Assembly: GCA_035582835.1 (NCBI GenBank)
Contig: JAYKAV010000444.1
Location: 432,027-496,026, forward strand
Source of the DNA: Phoebastria nigripes
Taxonomy: Eukaryota; Chordata; Aves; Procellariiformes; Diomedeidae
Direction: 5' to 3'
Length of the DNA: 64,000 nt
Shown here: positions 24,216 through 37,706 of the stretch, one piece after another
How the letters are laid out: each line of letters begins with the position of its first letter
Numbering within the stretch: position 1 is the first letter of the stretch
Notes under the pieces: generated by a model
Told to the model about the DNA's origin: nothing
Databases searched by the model: none
Seen by the model: the letters and a program-made list of their open reading frames with translations, nothing else
Position numbers and translations under genes: made by a program

Positions 24216-26504
24216 CTAGATGTTTCACAAATTAATTTTTAAGAATGAAACACACCCAGCTACACAGAAAGCCACTGTTCCCACACAAGAGCAAATGCAT
24301 TCTCCATTTGCTGCCCTGGCACCAGCCCTGCTGCTTATGGAAATACTGGGAAGAGAAACGAGCAACTCCAGAGACTGGGGAGGAACGTCCCTCAGCCCGT
24401 TCTCCCAATGGCACACAGCATGGCTCTAAGAGAAGTAAGTCATCAGCCGCTAATGAGTTTTTAAGAATAACGTGGGTTTGGATGAGGTGCCATTTGTACA
24501 GCTATGTTCTCTATGTTATATGGCCTGAATAGCACAGTGCTTTAATGAACTACTCTTTTTCCTTTAAAATATGATCAAAAGCCTACCAAAACACTGGGAG
24601 AACTCTCACCGACATCAACAAACTTTGGACAAGAGCCATAAAAACCTGTATTGCTGACATCTCATCTTCAGGATGTGCAACCTAGTCTCTATTTCTGTAA
24701 CAGCCACAGCTTGCCACAATCCAAAATTAGCATTTCTGTTCAAATACAGGCTAGAAATACAAAGCAAGAACAAATAGAGAGACTAGGGTTACTTTCAAAA
24801 AGAAGCCACCCAAGTCTAGAGTAAAGCAGAATTTTAGCACAGTGATATCTTGTTAGAAAATGCATTTCTTATTCCAATTTGCCTCCAGTCCAAGCCAATG
24901 ACATCTTTCTGCTCACAACCCAGCTAAGAACAGGTAACAAAAAATAGACCTGCTGCACACCCAGAACACTTTCAGCCTCTAGCTCTTTGAAAAGATGATG
25001 TCTCTCTCTCAGCTCAGGAGAAAGCTTGCAAGGGAAGGTACCTCTTGGCATGCTCCTATCTACTCATACACTGCTTTACTTTTCAAACAACTCACTTGAG
25101 TAGGAAAAAACGTACGTGGGTCAAAATTTGAGGTAGGAATTTAAATGAGATAAATGAATTCTTTCTTTTAATGTTTCTCATATTATTTAACAGAGAAAAA
25201 CGTTAACTGTTTACTATCAAGAAAGAGTGGAATTGGATACTAAATGAATGAGTCAGGCTTCATACACAAATCCTAACTGCTTACACAAGACAGGTACAAA
25301 CACAGGCCCTACCAGATTAGCTAGAGAAGCAGGACTCTGAAATGCAAATGAACACAGGGTAAAAATATTTAGGGAACTGAACTGGAGTGTGGCAATCAAT
25401 GGCAGCTTGCATGGCATGTGTCAAGGAATGGCCACAAACAAGATGGAAAGGACACAAGACTTTGCTCTACTCTCCTTCACTAGGACCCTGAAGTCTGCAC
25501 ACACAGAATTTCACCAGCTCTGCAGACCTGCGGTCTCAGTCTCTACCACGGATTGTAATAACTTTTTCCCCAGCACATCACTGCGTCTCATGCAGAGACA
25601 GTTAACTTTGATGGCATCTCCACCTAGGTCACAGCTTTCCAGCGTAGTCTCCCATTCTTTAGTATGTCAGCCTTTAGAATAAGCACCTGGGAGCCAAGCG
25701 CATTTTTTATTCGTCTGCATTAAAAAACGAAACCCCCCACTTTTTTTCCTGCATATGAAGTCAGGCCAGAGAGGTTAAACTGGCTCATCTCCTACCTCCC
25801 AGTTTTGGTATCCTTCCTCTCTCCCTTCTTTCTCTCTCTCTCAGAAGCCAGACTGACAGGACAAGAGTAGTATCCAACACCTTTTGCCTCTGAGTCAGAC
25901 TACACATGTGATAAAGATCAGCAGCAATTCCCACCTGGCTCTGCACAGGCCATTCACAGGAGGCTTTTAGATTTTCAAGCCAAGAAACCCCTTTCCAAAC
26001 TCCCTCACAAGAAAGATGGACTGTCCCAAGGAGCCAGGAGTTTAGCTGCCTAAAGCACTCCAGGTTAATTTAATACATTTTTAATTCAAAACATCAAATG
26101 CCTTGAAGATAACAATTTCTACTGCAACCTGGGAGTTCAGCAGCTGAAAATGATAGGAAAAGGGGAAGAGCTGGTGGCAGTGGCCAGTGCCAGAATGATC
26201 ATCAACTACCGATCACGCACTGGCATGAACAGAGTTCAATGTAGTTCTGGACATAATGCAAGGTATCTCTAGCAAAGGAAGTACTTATACTACTATATTT
26301 AATAGTAATAACATGAATACCCTGGTGAGACATCACCGAGAACACATGTACAGGTCTGTCCACCTTGAAGGATGAACCAGTTGCAGAAAAGGCCTGCTAA
26401 CATGACCAGGGAATGAATGTGTTGAAGAGTATCAGGGTTTATGTGTCTGGTTCTCAGATACCCAGTACAAAACTGACGCACTGGATTGAGCCCTGTGGAA
26501 GGTC
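24216..26504. other. Intronic or non-coding DNA
   Basis: No exon is supported. A pyrimidine-rich TC repeat lies at about 25,820-25,842. Open frames here are under 100 codons and occur on both strands. Confidence 0.5.
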
Positions 26505-26936
26505 ACCAAGGCAGACTGAGGCTGGAGGAAACAACATATGAGGAAAGGCTGAGAGAAATATGTTTGTCCACCCTTAAGAAATGAAGGCCGATGGGAAATC
26601 TTTCCGCTGTCTTCAATTACCCAGCGGTAGGGTATAAAGAAGACAGACCTAGACTCTTCTTGGAGATACGCTGGCAGGGGATCAGACACAATGGACAGAA
26701 GTTGCGACAAGGGAAATTCCAATTAATTACAATAAAAAAGGTTTTTCACCGTGAGGGTGGTCAAGCACTAGAACAGGGCACCCTAGAAATTGTGGGATCT
26801 CCATCCTTGGAGAGTCTCAACACTTGACTGGGCAAGGGCCTGAGCAACCTAATTTAGTTGGACTTGCTTTGAGTGGGGAGCTGGACTCGACAACCTCCAG
26901 AAGTTCCTTCCAAGCTAAGTTATTTCATGACTGTGT
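26505..26936 (+). mobile_element. CR1 LINE, 3' end, plus strand
   Basis: The sequence follows the 3' end of avian CR1 elements in order: AGGCTGAGAGAAATATG, GGTTTTTCACCGTGAGGGTG, GTCAAGCACTAGAACAGG, CATCCTTGGAGAGTCTCAA, then GGACTCGACAACCTCCAGA and TTCCTTCCAAGC. It ends near 26,936 in a decayed version of the terminal ATTCTRTG repeats. It corresponds to the extreme C-terminal coding part plus 3' UTR. 5' truncation is usual for CR1. No intact reverse transcriptase is present. Confidence 0.9.
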
Positions 26937-27629
26937 AAGAAGACAGCTTATTAAGCCTAGCAAACCAGAGCCTGAATTTGTGCCCTGCCTGGGAGAGCCC
27001 TAAACACAACCGAAGCGGAAGAGCTACTCAAGCCAAAGGCTAACACAAAGACAAGAACAAGAGGCTACAAAACGGATCATTTAGGCCATACAATTTTGCT
27101 TTGCAGAAGGCTCTGTTTCTAACCTAACACGAAAAGGAGCAAAAGAGGCTCCCAATCAGGCTTCTTTCAACTCAAAGTCAGCTGTATAATCCCTGCTTAT
27201 TATTTCAAGGCAATTTCACTTTGAGGCAGGCTCCATATGCAAAGAGTTCAGCCAGGAGCAAGGAACAATCTCATTCAATTTCCGAGCATAAGCTTCTACA
27301 GCTGGAAAATGAGGCACAAAACGTGGATAAAGTAAGAAAGGAAATGCAAAGTAAAATTCGTACATACAGTGGCCAGCAAAAACTGTGTTGTCTCAGGTGC
27401 TGATGTCCCATCACCCCACTCCCCCAAACAGAGCAGCTGCAGATGTATCCTTTATCTGATCCCACAAGAAGAATATGGATTACTTCCACTAGCAGTATAA
27501 TAATGTGGCTTCAGACCCTTTTTTTTCTTATCAGTACCAAGAATCCAATGGCAGTTTTTCCCAAAATAAAGAGAAGAATCGGGACTCTAGAAGTTTTTCA
27601 GGCTGTAAATATTAAGGAAGGGTCTTGGG

Positions 27630-27690
27630 TATTTTGTTTGTTTGTTTTTTAAATGCTGCTCAAAAAAAACCCCAAACCCAAACCCAAACC
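27630..27690. repeat. (GTTT)n followed by (CCCAAA)n
   Basis: Three GTTT units and a T-run are followed 15 bases later by A8 and three CCCAAA hexamers. The hexamer differs from the vertebrate telomere unit CCCTAA. It most likely arose by slippage in a poly-A tract. Confidence 0.75.
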
Positions 27691-29350
27691 TGATGGCTCC
27701 AGGGGGAGCAAACCACGCAGCCTTTTCCCTTTTGATCATGTCATGTATGTCCTAACCACGACACTTCTAGGGCTAAAGCGCATGGGGCAAATTGTGAATT
27801 TCTACACAGAAATCCACCTACATAGAATCCTACTGGCATAAACATCAGTCTCCACAAGACAAGTCATTTCACAGAAAAGGGAACTGTGAGTATGTAGTGC
27901 CAGCTACTAGCATACAACAGAAGTTACCATCTTGATTACACTGGGGGGTTGTTAGCAGATGTAGCACTTAAGGGAGGCTCATATCCCCCCTCCTTTTACA
28001 GTAGCCAGAAAGTCCAAGCTGCATAATGCAGCAGTGAGACCACCCGTACAACGGCATGCAAAAAATACATGGTCTCTCAGACCAAGAGTCCTCAGTGGGA
28101 TTCCGTAGCCCTTTCTGAAGGGCTACACCTGGAGCAACTCATACACAGCTCCTCTATTCCTCTGTAAGGAAGAGCCTGAAAAACCACAGTTTTGCCCTTA
28201 TCACCACGGAAAGGAAAAAACAAAATGCATCCTGCACTTTTTAGAAGTGATCTTGCTTTGCTTTTTTCACAGCAGAAGAATGTGCTCACACTATCCATCT
28301 GAGTAACAGCTATTTTAGCATCTAATGAGCGACATCATGGTGTTCTGTCCCCTGGACAGCTTTTCTGTGCAACATGTGTTTTTCATTTCGTGTCTCTTGT
28401 TTCACTCCCTTTCTTTTACTTGAACTCTAGAAGAGAATAAAATCGTACAAAACCCAAAACTAACAAACCTGCATTGCTGGTATCAATTAACATTCACATC
28501 CACAAGACTCTTTATTCAACTAAATACAAAATTAGCAAAACTAGCCCAACTATAAGTTGTTTGGTCTATATTTGTTAAGTTGTAACACAGTCTCTAAAAA
28601 CATGTGTCTTCTGGTTGGTATTTTGGGCAAAAATCTTTAGAATAATAATATTTTGATTAGTAACATGTGTGTTTTGAAAGATTAATACTGAACTCCAAAA
28701 GAGATTAAAATGTGAGTAGAAACTATGATCTAAATACACATATGTGCAAAGAGTTTTCATTCTCACTGACTGAAATGTCTGGTTGTAAGATTTGTTTTTA
28801 TTATTAAAGTCTTAATCATGTTGGTTTTTTTTTTATTAACTGATATTTATAAAAATCCTGTTCTTGTAGAACCATTTCAAGAGCATTACTAAGAAAAACT
28901 TGATCTAGTATATAACAGAAGTGATGTCATTCTCTATTTTATTATGACATATCTCAAATGAACTTCCAGGGGATCCTAATAATTTTAGGTAGTACCCAAA
29001 CATTGACCTCTTCTCTATTTAGTCTTCCAGGACTTCTCCACCCGAGTAGGAAACAAAGAACAAAGCAGCCAGAGAATGCTTTTCCAGAAGTGGTAATTAT
29101 TTACGCTTACAAATGTATTGATTTATTTCAGGGAAGCAATCAGTTCTCTAATTGTGCTGAACATGCAATTAGATTTTTAAATAGATGACCAACTTCCTGG
29201 ACCACCCCCTCGTTCTTCTGCTGGCAGCTGGGCATTCAACAGGCTTATGTTCTTAAGTAACTCCAGCTGCAAAAGTGCAAATGCATAAGTAAATAATTGA
29301 AATGTTACAGACTGCACACTGGAACTTTAACTGTAAAGATTGTTTTATTG

Positions 29351-29368
29351 TTTTTTTTTTTTTTTTTT
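29351..29368. repeat. Poly-T run
   Basis: An 18-base T-run in AT-rich DNA, with no retroelement body recognised on either side. Confidence 0.9.
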
Positions 29369-29828
29369 AAGGAAGTAAACATTCTGGTTGTCTATGCTGC
29401 CAAAGCTTTCATTAGAACACGCGATATCCAAGTGAATATACTACGACACATACAGATTTCCTTTAAACATACCCTTTTTTCATACCAAGGAAAAATATTC
29501 TCAACTTTCTCTTAAAATTCTGGTAGAAATTAAGATACAGAGATAGCAACTGTTCATTTCTGCTGAAATTTACTCCAACGAACAATTAGTGCTCTAGTTA
29601 GATCCAAGCCAGCAGTTAACCATCATTTATCGCTTTATATGTAATATTACAATGATTTCATGGTAACACAGAGTTGCAGCCAACAGAAGAGCTCTCCCTT
29701 GCTGTTGTTTATGCTTTTATCAAGCAGCTGAACAAATTAGGAACAGTTACATCTAAATAAAGGTGTATATACACACAACTAAATGCACACTGTCGGGCAT
29801 AAGGGTGGAGTTAGTTACAATTACTTAC

Positions 29829-29858
29829 TCTCAGTGTCTTACTCTTGATGTAGTAATG
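29829..29858 (-). other. Possible 30-nt micro-exon
   Basis: The minus strand has acceptor GTCATGTTGAATTTAG, then ten codons (HYYIKSKTLR), then a strong donor GAGA|GTAAGTAAT. Only one frame is open, phase 0 at both ends, so it could be inserted after the first coding exon without changing frame. A segment this short is easily produced by chance, so it is not called as CDS. Confidence 0.15.
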
Positions 29859-31700
29859 CTAAATTCAACATGACAAAATCTTCACAAAAGATCAGGTTGG
29901 CAATTTACTGAGGAGAGAGTCAGGGCAGACTGTTGGTGTCATACATAAGCACCGGGAAATGGAAGCCACAGCATTTCAAGTGAGAGACCTAGGGAACGTG
30001 TCCTCCGCCCAGTACAAGCTTATCAGCGGATCTCACCACTCTGTGAAGCAGCACCCTCTGGCTTTCAAATCTCACGTATCAGCATCTGATTTGGAAAAAC
30101 CACAAGCTTGAACGCCAGCCATAGAAGACTGCTACACCCTGGTAAGAGATACTACCCTAACTAAGTAAAGACATCCTGCTGAAGCAATGTTCACACGACT
30201 GTCAGCCAAGAGAAACAGGCACAGTGAAAGGTTAAGGGAGGTTCACCTCTATCTTGGTATTGCTGCTACCCCAGCATCTCCAGCGTGGGTAGCACTTGCT
30301 TGGGGTTTCAAGAGACAAGGGAACAATTAATCTCAAGAAAATAATGGAGAAGATGGATCCATCATTCTACTCCACGTGTAGATTTATCTGGTGATCTGGG
30401 AAGAACATCATCAAATGGCATGACAATTATTATTTGACTTAGGAGAGCTGAGGAACCTGGCATCTGCCTATGACACATGACTTCTGGAAGCTCTAACCTG
30501 ATCCAGAACATCAAACCACACCGGTATGAACCCATACTTTAAAGGTAAATCTAATCCTGCTTTCCAACTTGACTATGCAGATAAAAATCTGAAAACATTC
30601 CACTGCAACCAAAAGAATTAACGGGAATTTTTTTATTTTTTAACCAGAATCCACTCAACCTATTTAAAGCAACAAAGATACTTAAATTTGACTGTTATTG
30701 ACATTATTCATCCCACTGCAGAAACAAATGTTGAAGCCCCAGATGGGTTAATATTTATGAGAAAGTCAACAGAACATCAAACAGAACAGGAAATAGTATT
30801 TCCTGCCAAACTGTCTAAAAGCAGTCGTGCCGTCAGCACTTGCACTTCACTAGTTTTCACTACTGTTACCTTACAGACAGACATGAAAAAACTAAAAAAT
30901 CTCCTAAGCTGAACCCATGATAATAGCAACAAGAAAGTATTATTCCTTAGTCATGGTTCAACTTTCATTTATTTTCATACCCTTAAGACAGAGAAAAATA
31001 TTTTTAAGAAGTCCTTGTTAGCTAGTGATGGCAAGACTTGTTTGGCATACGGGTTATGGGGAACACCTGGAGCTCTGACACAGGCAAAAAGAATCAGACT
31101 GCTATCATTTTGCCTGATCTTTTTTGCCCTATAAATGCTAACAGCAGTTAACTGAACGAAACTGTAAGCTGCCCATTACTTCCATGCTTTTTTCTTCAAG
31201 AAAGGAAAAAAGTCTTCATAAACAAGAATTAGAGGAGAATGGTGTGCTAATGTGCTAGGCTTTTCGTACTGAGGGCACCCATCTCAGTATGGTTCCCCTT
31301 GAGGCACAGTTGTGCCAGTACACTAAGTTGAGAAATCAAAGTCTAGCATTTAACTAACTGGACTTAAAACAAAAACAAGCAAACAAAAAAAAACCAAAGG
31401 AAAATTTTGTGACAATTCCTGGGATGTTTTCCTCTCTTAGGGAGAGACACACTCTCCAAAACATAATGCACACCCCCTCACTCACACACCCAAAGAACAG
31501 CAAAAGAAACACAAATAGGCAGATTTCCAGGCAGCTCCAGACATTAGTCATCCGAAGGCTCAACCTTAACAGCTACAATTAAAAGACAAGGAAAAAGATG
31601 ATCTTCTTGTCCCTAAATATTCCCATTTAGTATCATCTACCTAAATACTGTAGAATTACATGAAAATATATCTAGTTCTACTGATGCAAGCCTCCACGCA

Positions 31701-31749
31701 AATAAAGAGGGAGGGGGAGAGAGAAGAGGAAAAAAAAGGGGAAGGAAAC
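31701..31749 (+). repeat. Polypurine tract
   Basis: Nearly pure AG sequence with G5 and G4 blocks and an A8 run. A triplex-prone or slippage-derived simple repeat. Confidence 0.8.
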
Positions 31750-33369
31750 ACGTGANAGGGAAGATTCAGATTTCTTTTTATTTCTTTAGTTTTAATTCCT
31801 GTAATTCTCATACTTTAAACTATTAATAACCACACATATAAGGACTTCTTGTTTTTAAAAGTTTCATCCATTTAACTGTCAACAGTCACTTGATACACGG
31901 CCTTTTCTAAAACCGCAGCTGTTTTTTCAGGGCAAAACGGCAAGGTCCACTTTGCTGCTTTTCCTTGACAGCGATCTTCCTCGTACCACCACTCTTAAAG
32001 CATGCTCAACTCCACCTCTGCACCGGTAACAACTGAGGCTTACCAGGGGCAATGCAAACTAGAGATGGATCCGATGTTAGGCCCAGAGCTGGCAGCGTGG
32101 TACACGGCTGTACTGCCGGCACACGAGGAGTGATGCCTGTGAGCATCGTCTTCTGCCTCTGTCTGAATGTCANTGGCATGCTCCTCTGCGGAGACCGTGC
32201 TATTGAGGACGTCTGGCTATGTATTCCCCAATGCTAAGCACTTGCCATTCCCAGTTACCACATCGTTTGGAGCCATGGGTGAGCCACCACATGAAGCAGC
32301 AACCCCTCATTGCTGCAGCATACAGGTTTTATACCTCAGGTTTTCAAACTCCAATGTAAGAGTCCTTTGCTGACTCCCATTCTTTATCACACAAAGACTT
32401 CCCCAAAAATAAAGAAACTCACATTTTCAAATCTGAATCCCTGCCAGATCCTTTAGGATTAGGAGTTGGGCTCTTCTGAAAAACACACTGGGAAATAGCG
32501 GTAGGAAACAGACACCCAGAAGTGTCGGGGCACAAAAGCCAAGTATAGTGGCCCTTACAGCTCGTTCTAGCACATCTCAATATCCATCAGCATGGAATTT
32601 AAATGCCACGTATCTCTGCTTAAAACCCCAAAAACCATGCATGCCACATTATTCCAAGGAAACAGATGTTAGCCCTGGCAGCTACCTATTTACTTAAGTC
32701 TATTTAAAAAAAAAATATATAGATCTATTGATACATACACACATCAAGATATTCCACTGTCTTCCATACTGTACTGAACAGGGAGCCACTGATACAGAAA
32801 TTCTTTAAGGAAACAGACATAGCCGAGAGATTCTTCTTTCAAGAAGAGTCACTACCTGTTATTTGAATTACATTTTATCTAATGAACAGTCATTCAAATA
32901 GCAATTATTTATACAAAATCATTTGTTTAATGTAAAACTTTACACTAAAGCTAGGAGAGAAGCTTATTACCAAACCCAAAGACATTACGGGGGTGAGAGG
33001 CATGGCTAGACAGAACAACGCAGGAGAGCTGTTCAGTGAAGAGAAGGAGCAGAGACATTATCAGTTTGAAGAACTGGAAGAAGTGGGTTTTAAGATGGCG
33101 TGGATGGCAAGCAAAGATAGGGTGCCTGACAGACAAGTGACATACTGTTCCCTGCACAGAGAGGAATGCATTAATGGAGGCTCAGAGACGAGTGGGAGAA
33201 AGACACAAAGAGCAACAAGGACTGAGGACTGGAAGGGGCAAGGGCAGCAAAGCAGGGAGTGGGTAGATGCGAGAATGAAGAACTGAGAGTAAGATAATGT
33301 TTAAGTGCAACATACAGGCCATGCCTAGTAAATTTGAAGGGTTCTCATTGCAAGAACAACTTTAAAAAG

Positions 33370-33388
33370 AAAAAAAAAAAAAAAAAAA
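33370..33388. repeat. Poly-A run
   Basis: Nineteen A after AAAAAG. It may be the tail of a retroposed copy on the plus strand, but no body is recognised upstream. Confidence 0.85.
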
Positions 33389-35586
33389 GATAAACCTCAC
33401 ACCAAGGCACATCGGTTATTGTGTCCTGCTGTACTACTGCTCATCCTGCTTACTGCAACGCAAGTGACTTGTAACTTCCACAGTTATCCCCACCCTTTCT
33501 GGAGAAAGGATACATAGAAGGCAAAAAGTATTTTATTGCCAACATCCACAGCAAGCTGGAGCTAGCGTTCCTACATAAAAAATCATGCCATCTTCTTCCA
33601 TTTCCAAAATGAGCAGACTTAAAACACTTTGATTTGCCATGTTTCATGAGCTCCAATTATTTTCCAAAGTCTACAGAAACACGTCAACGCTTGGGTATGT
33701 ATTTGAAATATAAAAATAGGAGCAGGAGGTTTCTGAAAGACACCTGAAGAAAAGTTATCATCTACCTAGACTGCAACTTTTTTTGTGTATATTAGGGATT
33801 TCCTAACGTTGCTGTTAAACCACAGGTTATTATTTGACCAGGAAAGATGATAAGCTAAATTTCTGCTCATGTATCTCCTGAATTTCCATTTGGTAAGTTC
33901 TCCTAACTAACCTCCAAAACAGTTCTCATTGATTCTGGGGAAGCTATGAGGATAAATTCATGCAGCGCTGAAGAGACCAGTATCCTTCAGTTCTACTTAA
34001 TGTTCTATGACTTAGTTTCCACCAGTATTTGCAATTTTAGCTGTTTAATGAAATGGTGTCAGCAGAACAGAAGCACCATACAATCCACAGCTCAAAGCAA
34101 AAAACAACTGTTACTCATGTAAAAGGCAACTGATGCTTAAAGTGAGATGTGAGCTTTGGAACAGGCAGATGTTTTTTAGTAACTTGCTTTCAGATGAGAG
34201 CTGTGTATGATATTTCACTTCTGCATTGTTACTGTAATTGCTCTTTATCCACCGCTGGAAGTCCACCTGCTACACATGAATGGAAGGAAAAAAAGTGTGC
34301 CTACATACTGACAATGGAGACATGATAGCTCAGCACATATTTTAGTGTGCATTGCAAATATGTGAATACAAAAGATACAGACCACATGATATTCTGGAAT
34401 AAATATCGAAGTCTGCTCATTACTGTTTTTAATACTTACTCATCACTCCCTTTCTCTCTGCATGCGGAATCAGAGGTGTGACCCAGGACTTGTTTTCCCA
34501 AGGTCTCTCCCCGTCAATGCACAGTTGTGCCGTACCATGCACTTTCCTGTATTTTGTTCAGCATAGCTTTAAAAGTTCAAAGCCATGAAACAGTTCCATC
34601 CCAAGGATGGCCAAGTTTTGGCCCCTGAACCACTTCTGAGACTTGAGACCACTTTTGAGGCTCTTCTAACTAACAAAAAAGAAAAAAAAAAAAAAAGCAG
34701 CCAGGAAGAAGTCTGTACACTTCTATCTTCAAGGAGAGACTGATATTGCTACAAATACCACAAGTTAATTTATGGCCTGTGAAATGCAACAGAGGCATTC
34801 CTAATAAAAGACATCAAGCCTGGCATGTGCCATGGTACTTGCACAGCAATGGAGAAAGCTCTTTCACAGGACGGACTCCAAAGATGATTTATTATCTAAA
34901 CCAGCATGGTCCAACCAATAGCCCCCAGGCTGACTTCAGCCCATCGCTTTCACTCTGAAAGACTAAACAAGCTCTGAATGCTTTCTCCTGTGCCTACTCA
35001 TAGCATGGAAAGGAGTGCTGTATTTGCTTCCAAAGGGGAGAGAAGGGGGATATGGAGGACTGGCCTCCTTCCCTCCCTCAAACCGTACATATATTTTACG
35101 CAATATCTGGGCATAAGCAGCCTTTCCTTTCTCTGTTCTGCTGACTTCTTGGCTTGGACTCTCTGCTGGGGCTGCCAGAGCTTGCACAGGGCTAAAAGGG
35201 CAAGAAGGCAGGGGGTGGAAAGAGGATAAGGAGGAAGCAGCAACAAGTATCTCACAGCAGAAGAAAGGGATGGAAAAAGTAGTTTCAGGGTTAGAAGCCA
35301 CTGAGGCTCCATTACACACCACTGTGGCCAGAAGATAACATAGCAGTCCTCTCTCTGCCTCTCCTCATGTCTCTTCTCCCAGAATATTTGTTCTGTCATG
35401 CACCTTAGGGGACACATCATCTGCAAACCAGAGCACCCCAATGTGCTCCTTTCCCCCACCTCCCAGCTGCAGCAGCACCAAGCACACCCGCTATGAGGAG
35501 TCAGGAGCCTGCAAGGGTCAGGATGAAGATGCTTGCTCATGCTCAGACAACCTGCAAGAGAGTAGAAGGTCCCAAATTTCTCCCCG

Positions 35587-35610
35587 CCACCCCCCCCCCC
35601 CCACTCCCCA
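35587..35610 (-). repeat. C-run, G-quadruplex-prone on minus strand
   Basis: A run of about 13 C flanked by CCCC blocks. On the minus strand these are G-runs close enough to form a quadruplex. It lies in an intron of the putative gene, on its coding strand. Confidence 0.7.
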
Positions 35611-37309
35611 GCAACTACTTGCACAAGTATCAAAGCAGTATAAACACTCTATGAACACATTTAACACCAAATGATGCCATCATAGATGCCAATGATGAAA
35701 TAAGTCCAGTATCCCCCACGGACACTAACTTTAATGCCCCAGGAACAGACACGCATCATGTCTGTATCAAAGCTGAGAGGAAGTAAGGGGGGTTGCATTT
35801 AAAATAGAGACATGAAACTTTTTTTAGAGTTTCAAACCATCCACACAGTGGAGAGGATCTGTCTAAAAATCCAGCATAAACGAGACATAAAAGAGAACAG
35901 AGAGAAGGTCTGGGGCAGAAAGGGAACAGCAGGGAAACAGCTGATGGGCAGGAGGGAGGGGGACCAGGGCAAGAAATTGGAAGGTGGGAGAAAAGCAGGG
36001 CTTGTGCCCAGCATCACAGGCACGCAGGGAGAGTGGCCCACGTTAGTCCCAACTAGGCTGTACTTCAGAGCTTTCAAGTGATAAGCTTTGTACTGGTCCT
36101 ATATTGCATTAATACTAGTCACTGAGCAAATGTAGAATATGGACCAGGAGAGAGAAAGGCAAGAGGAATTAACCCTAATATCAAGAAGAAATACAAAGAA
36201 ACTGGTAAAGGTGTCACAGGAAAACTGTCGGTAACCACCCGCAGGTCTTAAAGGATTCCTCTAACTCGTGCAAAATACAAAACTCTGGTTTGAATTTTAA
36301 TGAATAATTTTTTGGAAGTCAGAGGAATTTGAATGGGGAGGGCAGGATTTGAAATCCAGTAAGGTTTACAAACCCCTCAAAATTGTCCCAGAGCCTGGCA
36401 AAACCTCAAATCACAGGAGAAGCTTCATAACACTTCAGAAGTATATTTTCTTCAAACCATGCCAACCTCTCCCCCCAAAACAAGAAAAAAACCCCCTATC
36501 TAGAACAAAGATCACTGAGGAACTTGCATCAAAATACAGACACATTTAACCCATAGCTAAAGTGTTCCAGACACTTTTNGGATAAAAGATGTTTCTAGGC
36601 CTTCTCTCTGCAGAGCCATTGTGCTCCCCACATGGTGAGCCTTTAACTTAGTCCTCAGAAAAGCAGAGGCATGTGTTGAGACACTTGAGAGTCCAGAATT
36701 TCATTCTTGCCTTTAAATTAGAAGTACACTCCTGAAAATCAGCTGACATACATCAGCCTACTTACAGTTGCAAAAGCAGGTACATCTAGCAAAAAACACA
36801 CATGGGCAAACAATGCATTTAAATGATGACTGTTTAAAAATTAAAATCCACTATGGTTAACCAAAACCAAAGATAATAAACAAAGATTTTTTCCTTTTTG
36901 CTATGCTAAACGTATCTAGTCATTCCAGTTTCAGAGAGAACATTTCTGTACTACTCCTGTTGATAAATAGCAACACTTAAAAAAGGAAGATTTCCCCCCC
37001 CCCCATCACATCCAACTCCATTGCATTCATTTCATTATATCTACATCATTTAATTTAGGTCAACATGTCAAAGTAGCCTAGAATCATGTTTGCTTTAAGT
37101 CAGCCAACATTACTCTCAAAGCTGAAAAGCCCATTTCAGACTCAATGATAGAATCGCCTTGTACTTCCTCCACTCAACACGAAGACAGAAGTGGAGAACT
37201 ACACTCAGAATTAAGAAAATAACTACGATGTTGACAGCTTACTAAATTTCTATACAATGCATATAATACCAACTGCACAACAGCAATACTGGGAAGAAAA
37301 TCTAGTAGT

Positions 37310-37478
37310 AATCTAATTGTTAATTAATAATGAATGAATTAGTAATAATTAATGTAAATGTATTTAATGTACATTATGTATTAATGTAATATTAAATGTA
37401 ATTTAATATTAAATGTATATTAAAAATCAATGTAATAAATGTAATTTATTAATTATTAAAATATTAAAATGTAATACA
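37310..37478. repeat. AT-rich degenerate tandem repeat
   Basis: About 170 bases of nearly pure A/T plus scattered G repeat variants of TAAATGTAAT / TTAATGTAAT, with several short inverted copies such as TTAATATTAA. Units vary too much for a fixed period to be assigned by eye. It is followed directly by T-rich and G-rich tracts. Confidence 0.8.
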
Positions 37479-37506
37479 GTGTATTTTTTTCAATTTTTGA
37501 GTTTTT

Positions 37507-37544
37507 GGGGTTTTTTTTTGGGGGGGGTGGGGGGGGGTGGGGGG
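37507..37544 (+). repeat. Strong G-quadruplex candidate
   Basis: G4, T9, then G8-T-G9-T-G6 on the plus strand. The three long runs with single-base loops give more than enough guanines for a four-tetrad quadruplex. It is also a likely site of sequencing length error. Confidence 0.85.
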
Positions 37545-37706
37545 TGTTGAGTCTGCAGAAATAAAACATTGTTTCACAGAGGCAGCAGAAGACTCCTGTT
37601 GAAGGGAGGCATCCATCTCCATTTCCCTATATTCACCTGGGATCCTAATGACGGTAGCTACAGTTTGCACTGCTGTCTGCACAGTATGAACCCGTGCAAG
37701 TCACAA

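Larger units (their letters stand above)
26937..29828. other. Intronic or non-coding DNA
   Basis: No exon is supported. Low-complexity GTTT and CCCAAA repeats occur at 27,630-27,690 and a T-run at 29,351-29,368. Confidence 0.5.
29859..37309. other. Intronic or non-coding DNA
   Basis: No firmly supported exon is present. It includes a GC-richer patch at 32,044-32,216 open in several frames, purine tracts (31,701-31,749), poly-A runs (33,370-33,388 and near 34,680) and C-runs (35,590-35,602; 36,994-37,004). Long overlapping frames at 34,963-35,633 translate low-complexity and pyrimidine-rich sequence and are not called. Confidence 0.5.

Noticed and set aside
27661..27690. Interstitial telomeric repeat
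   Set aside because: The unit is CCCAAA, not CCCTAA, and only three copies are present.
34963..35633. 119- and 211-codon minus frames
   Set aside because: They overlap each other in different frames and translate pyrimidine-rich and C-run low-complexity DNA. No protein features.
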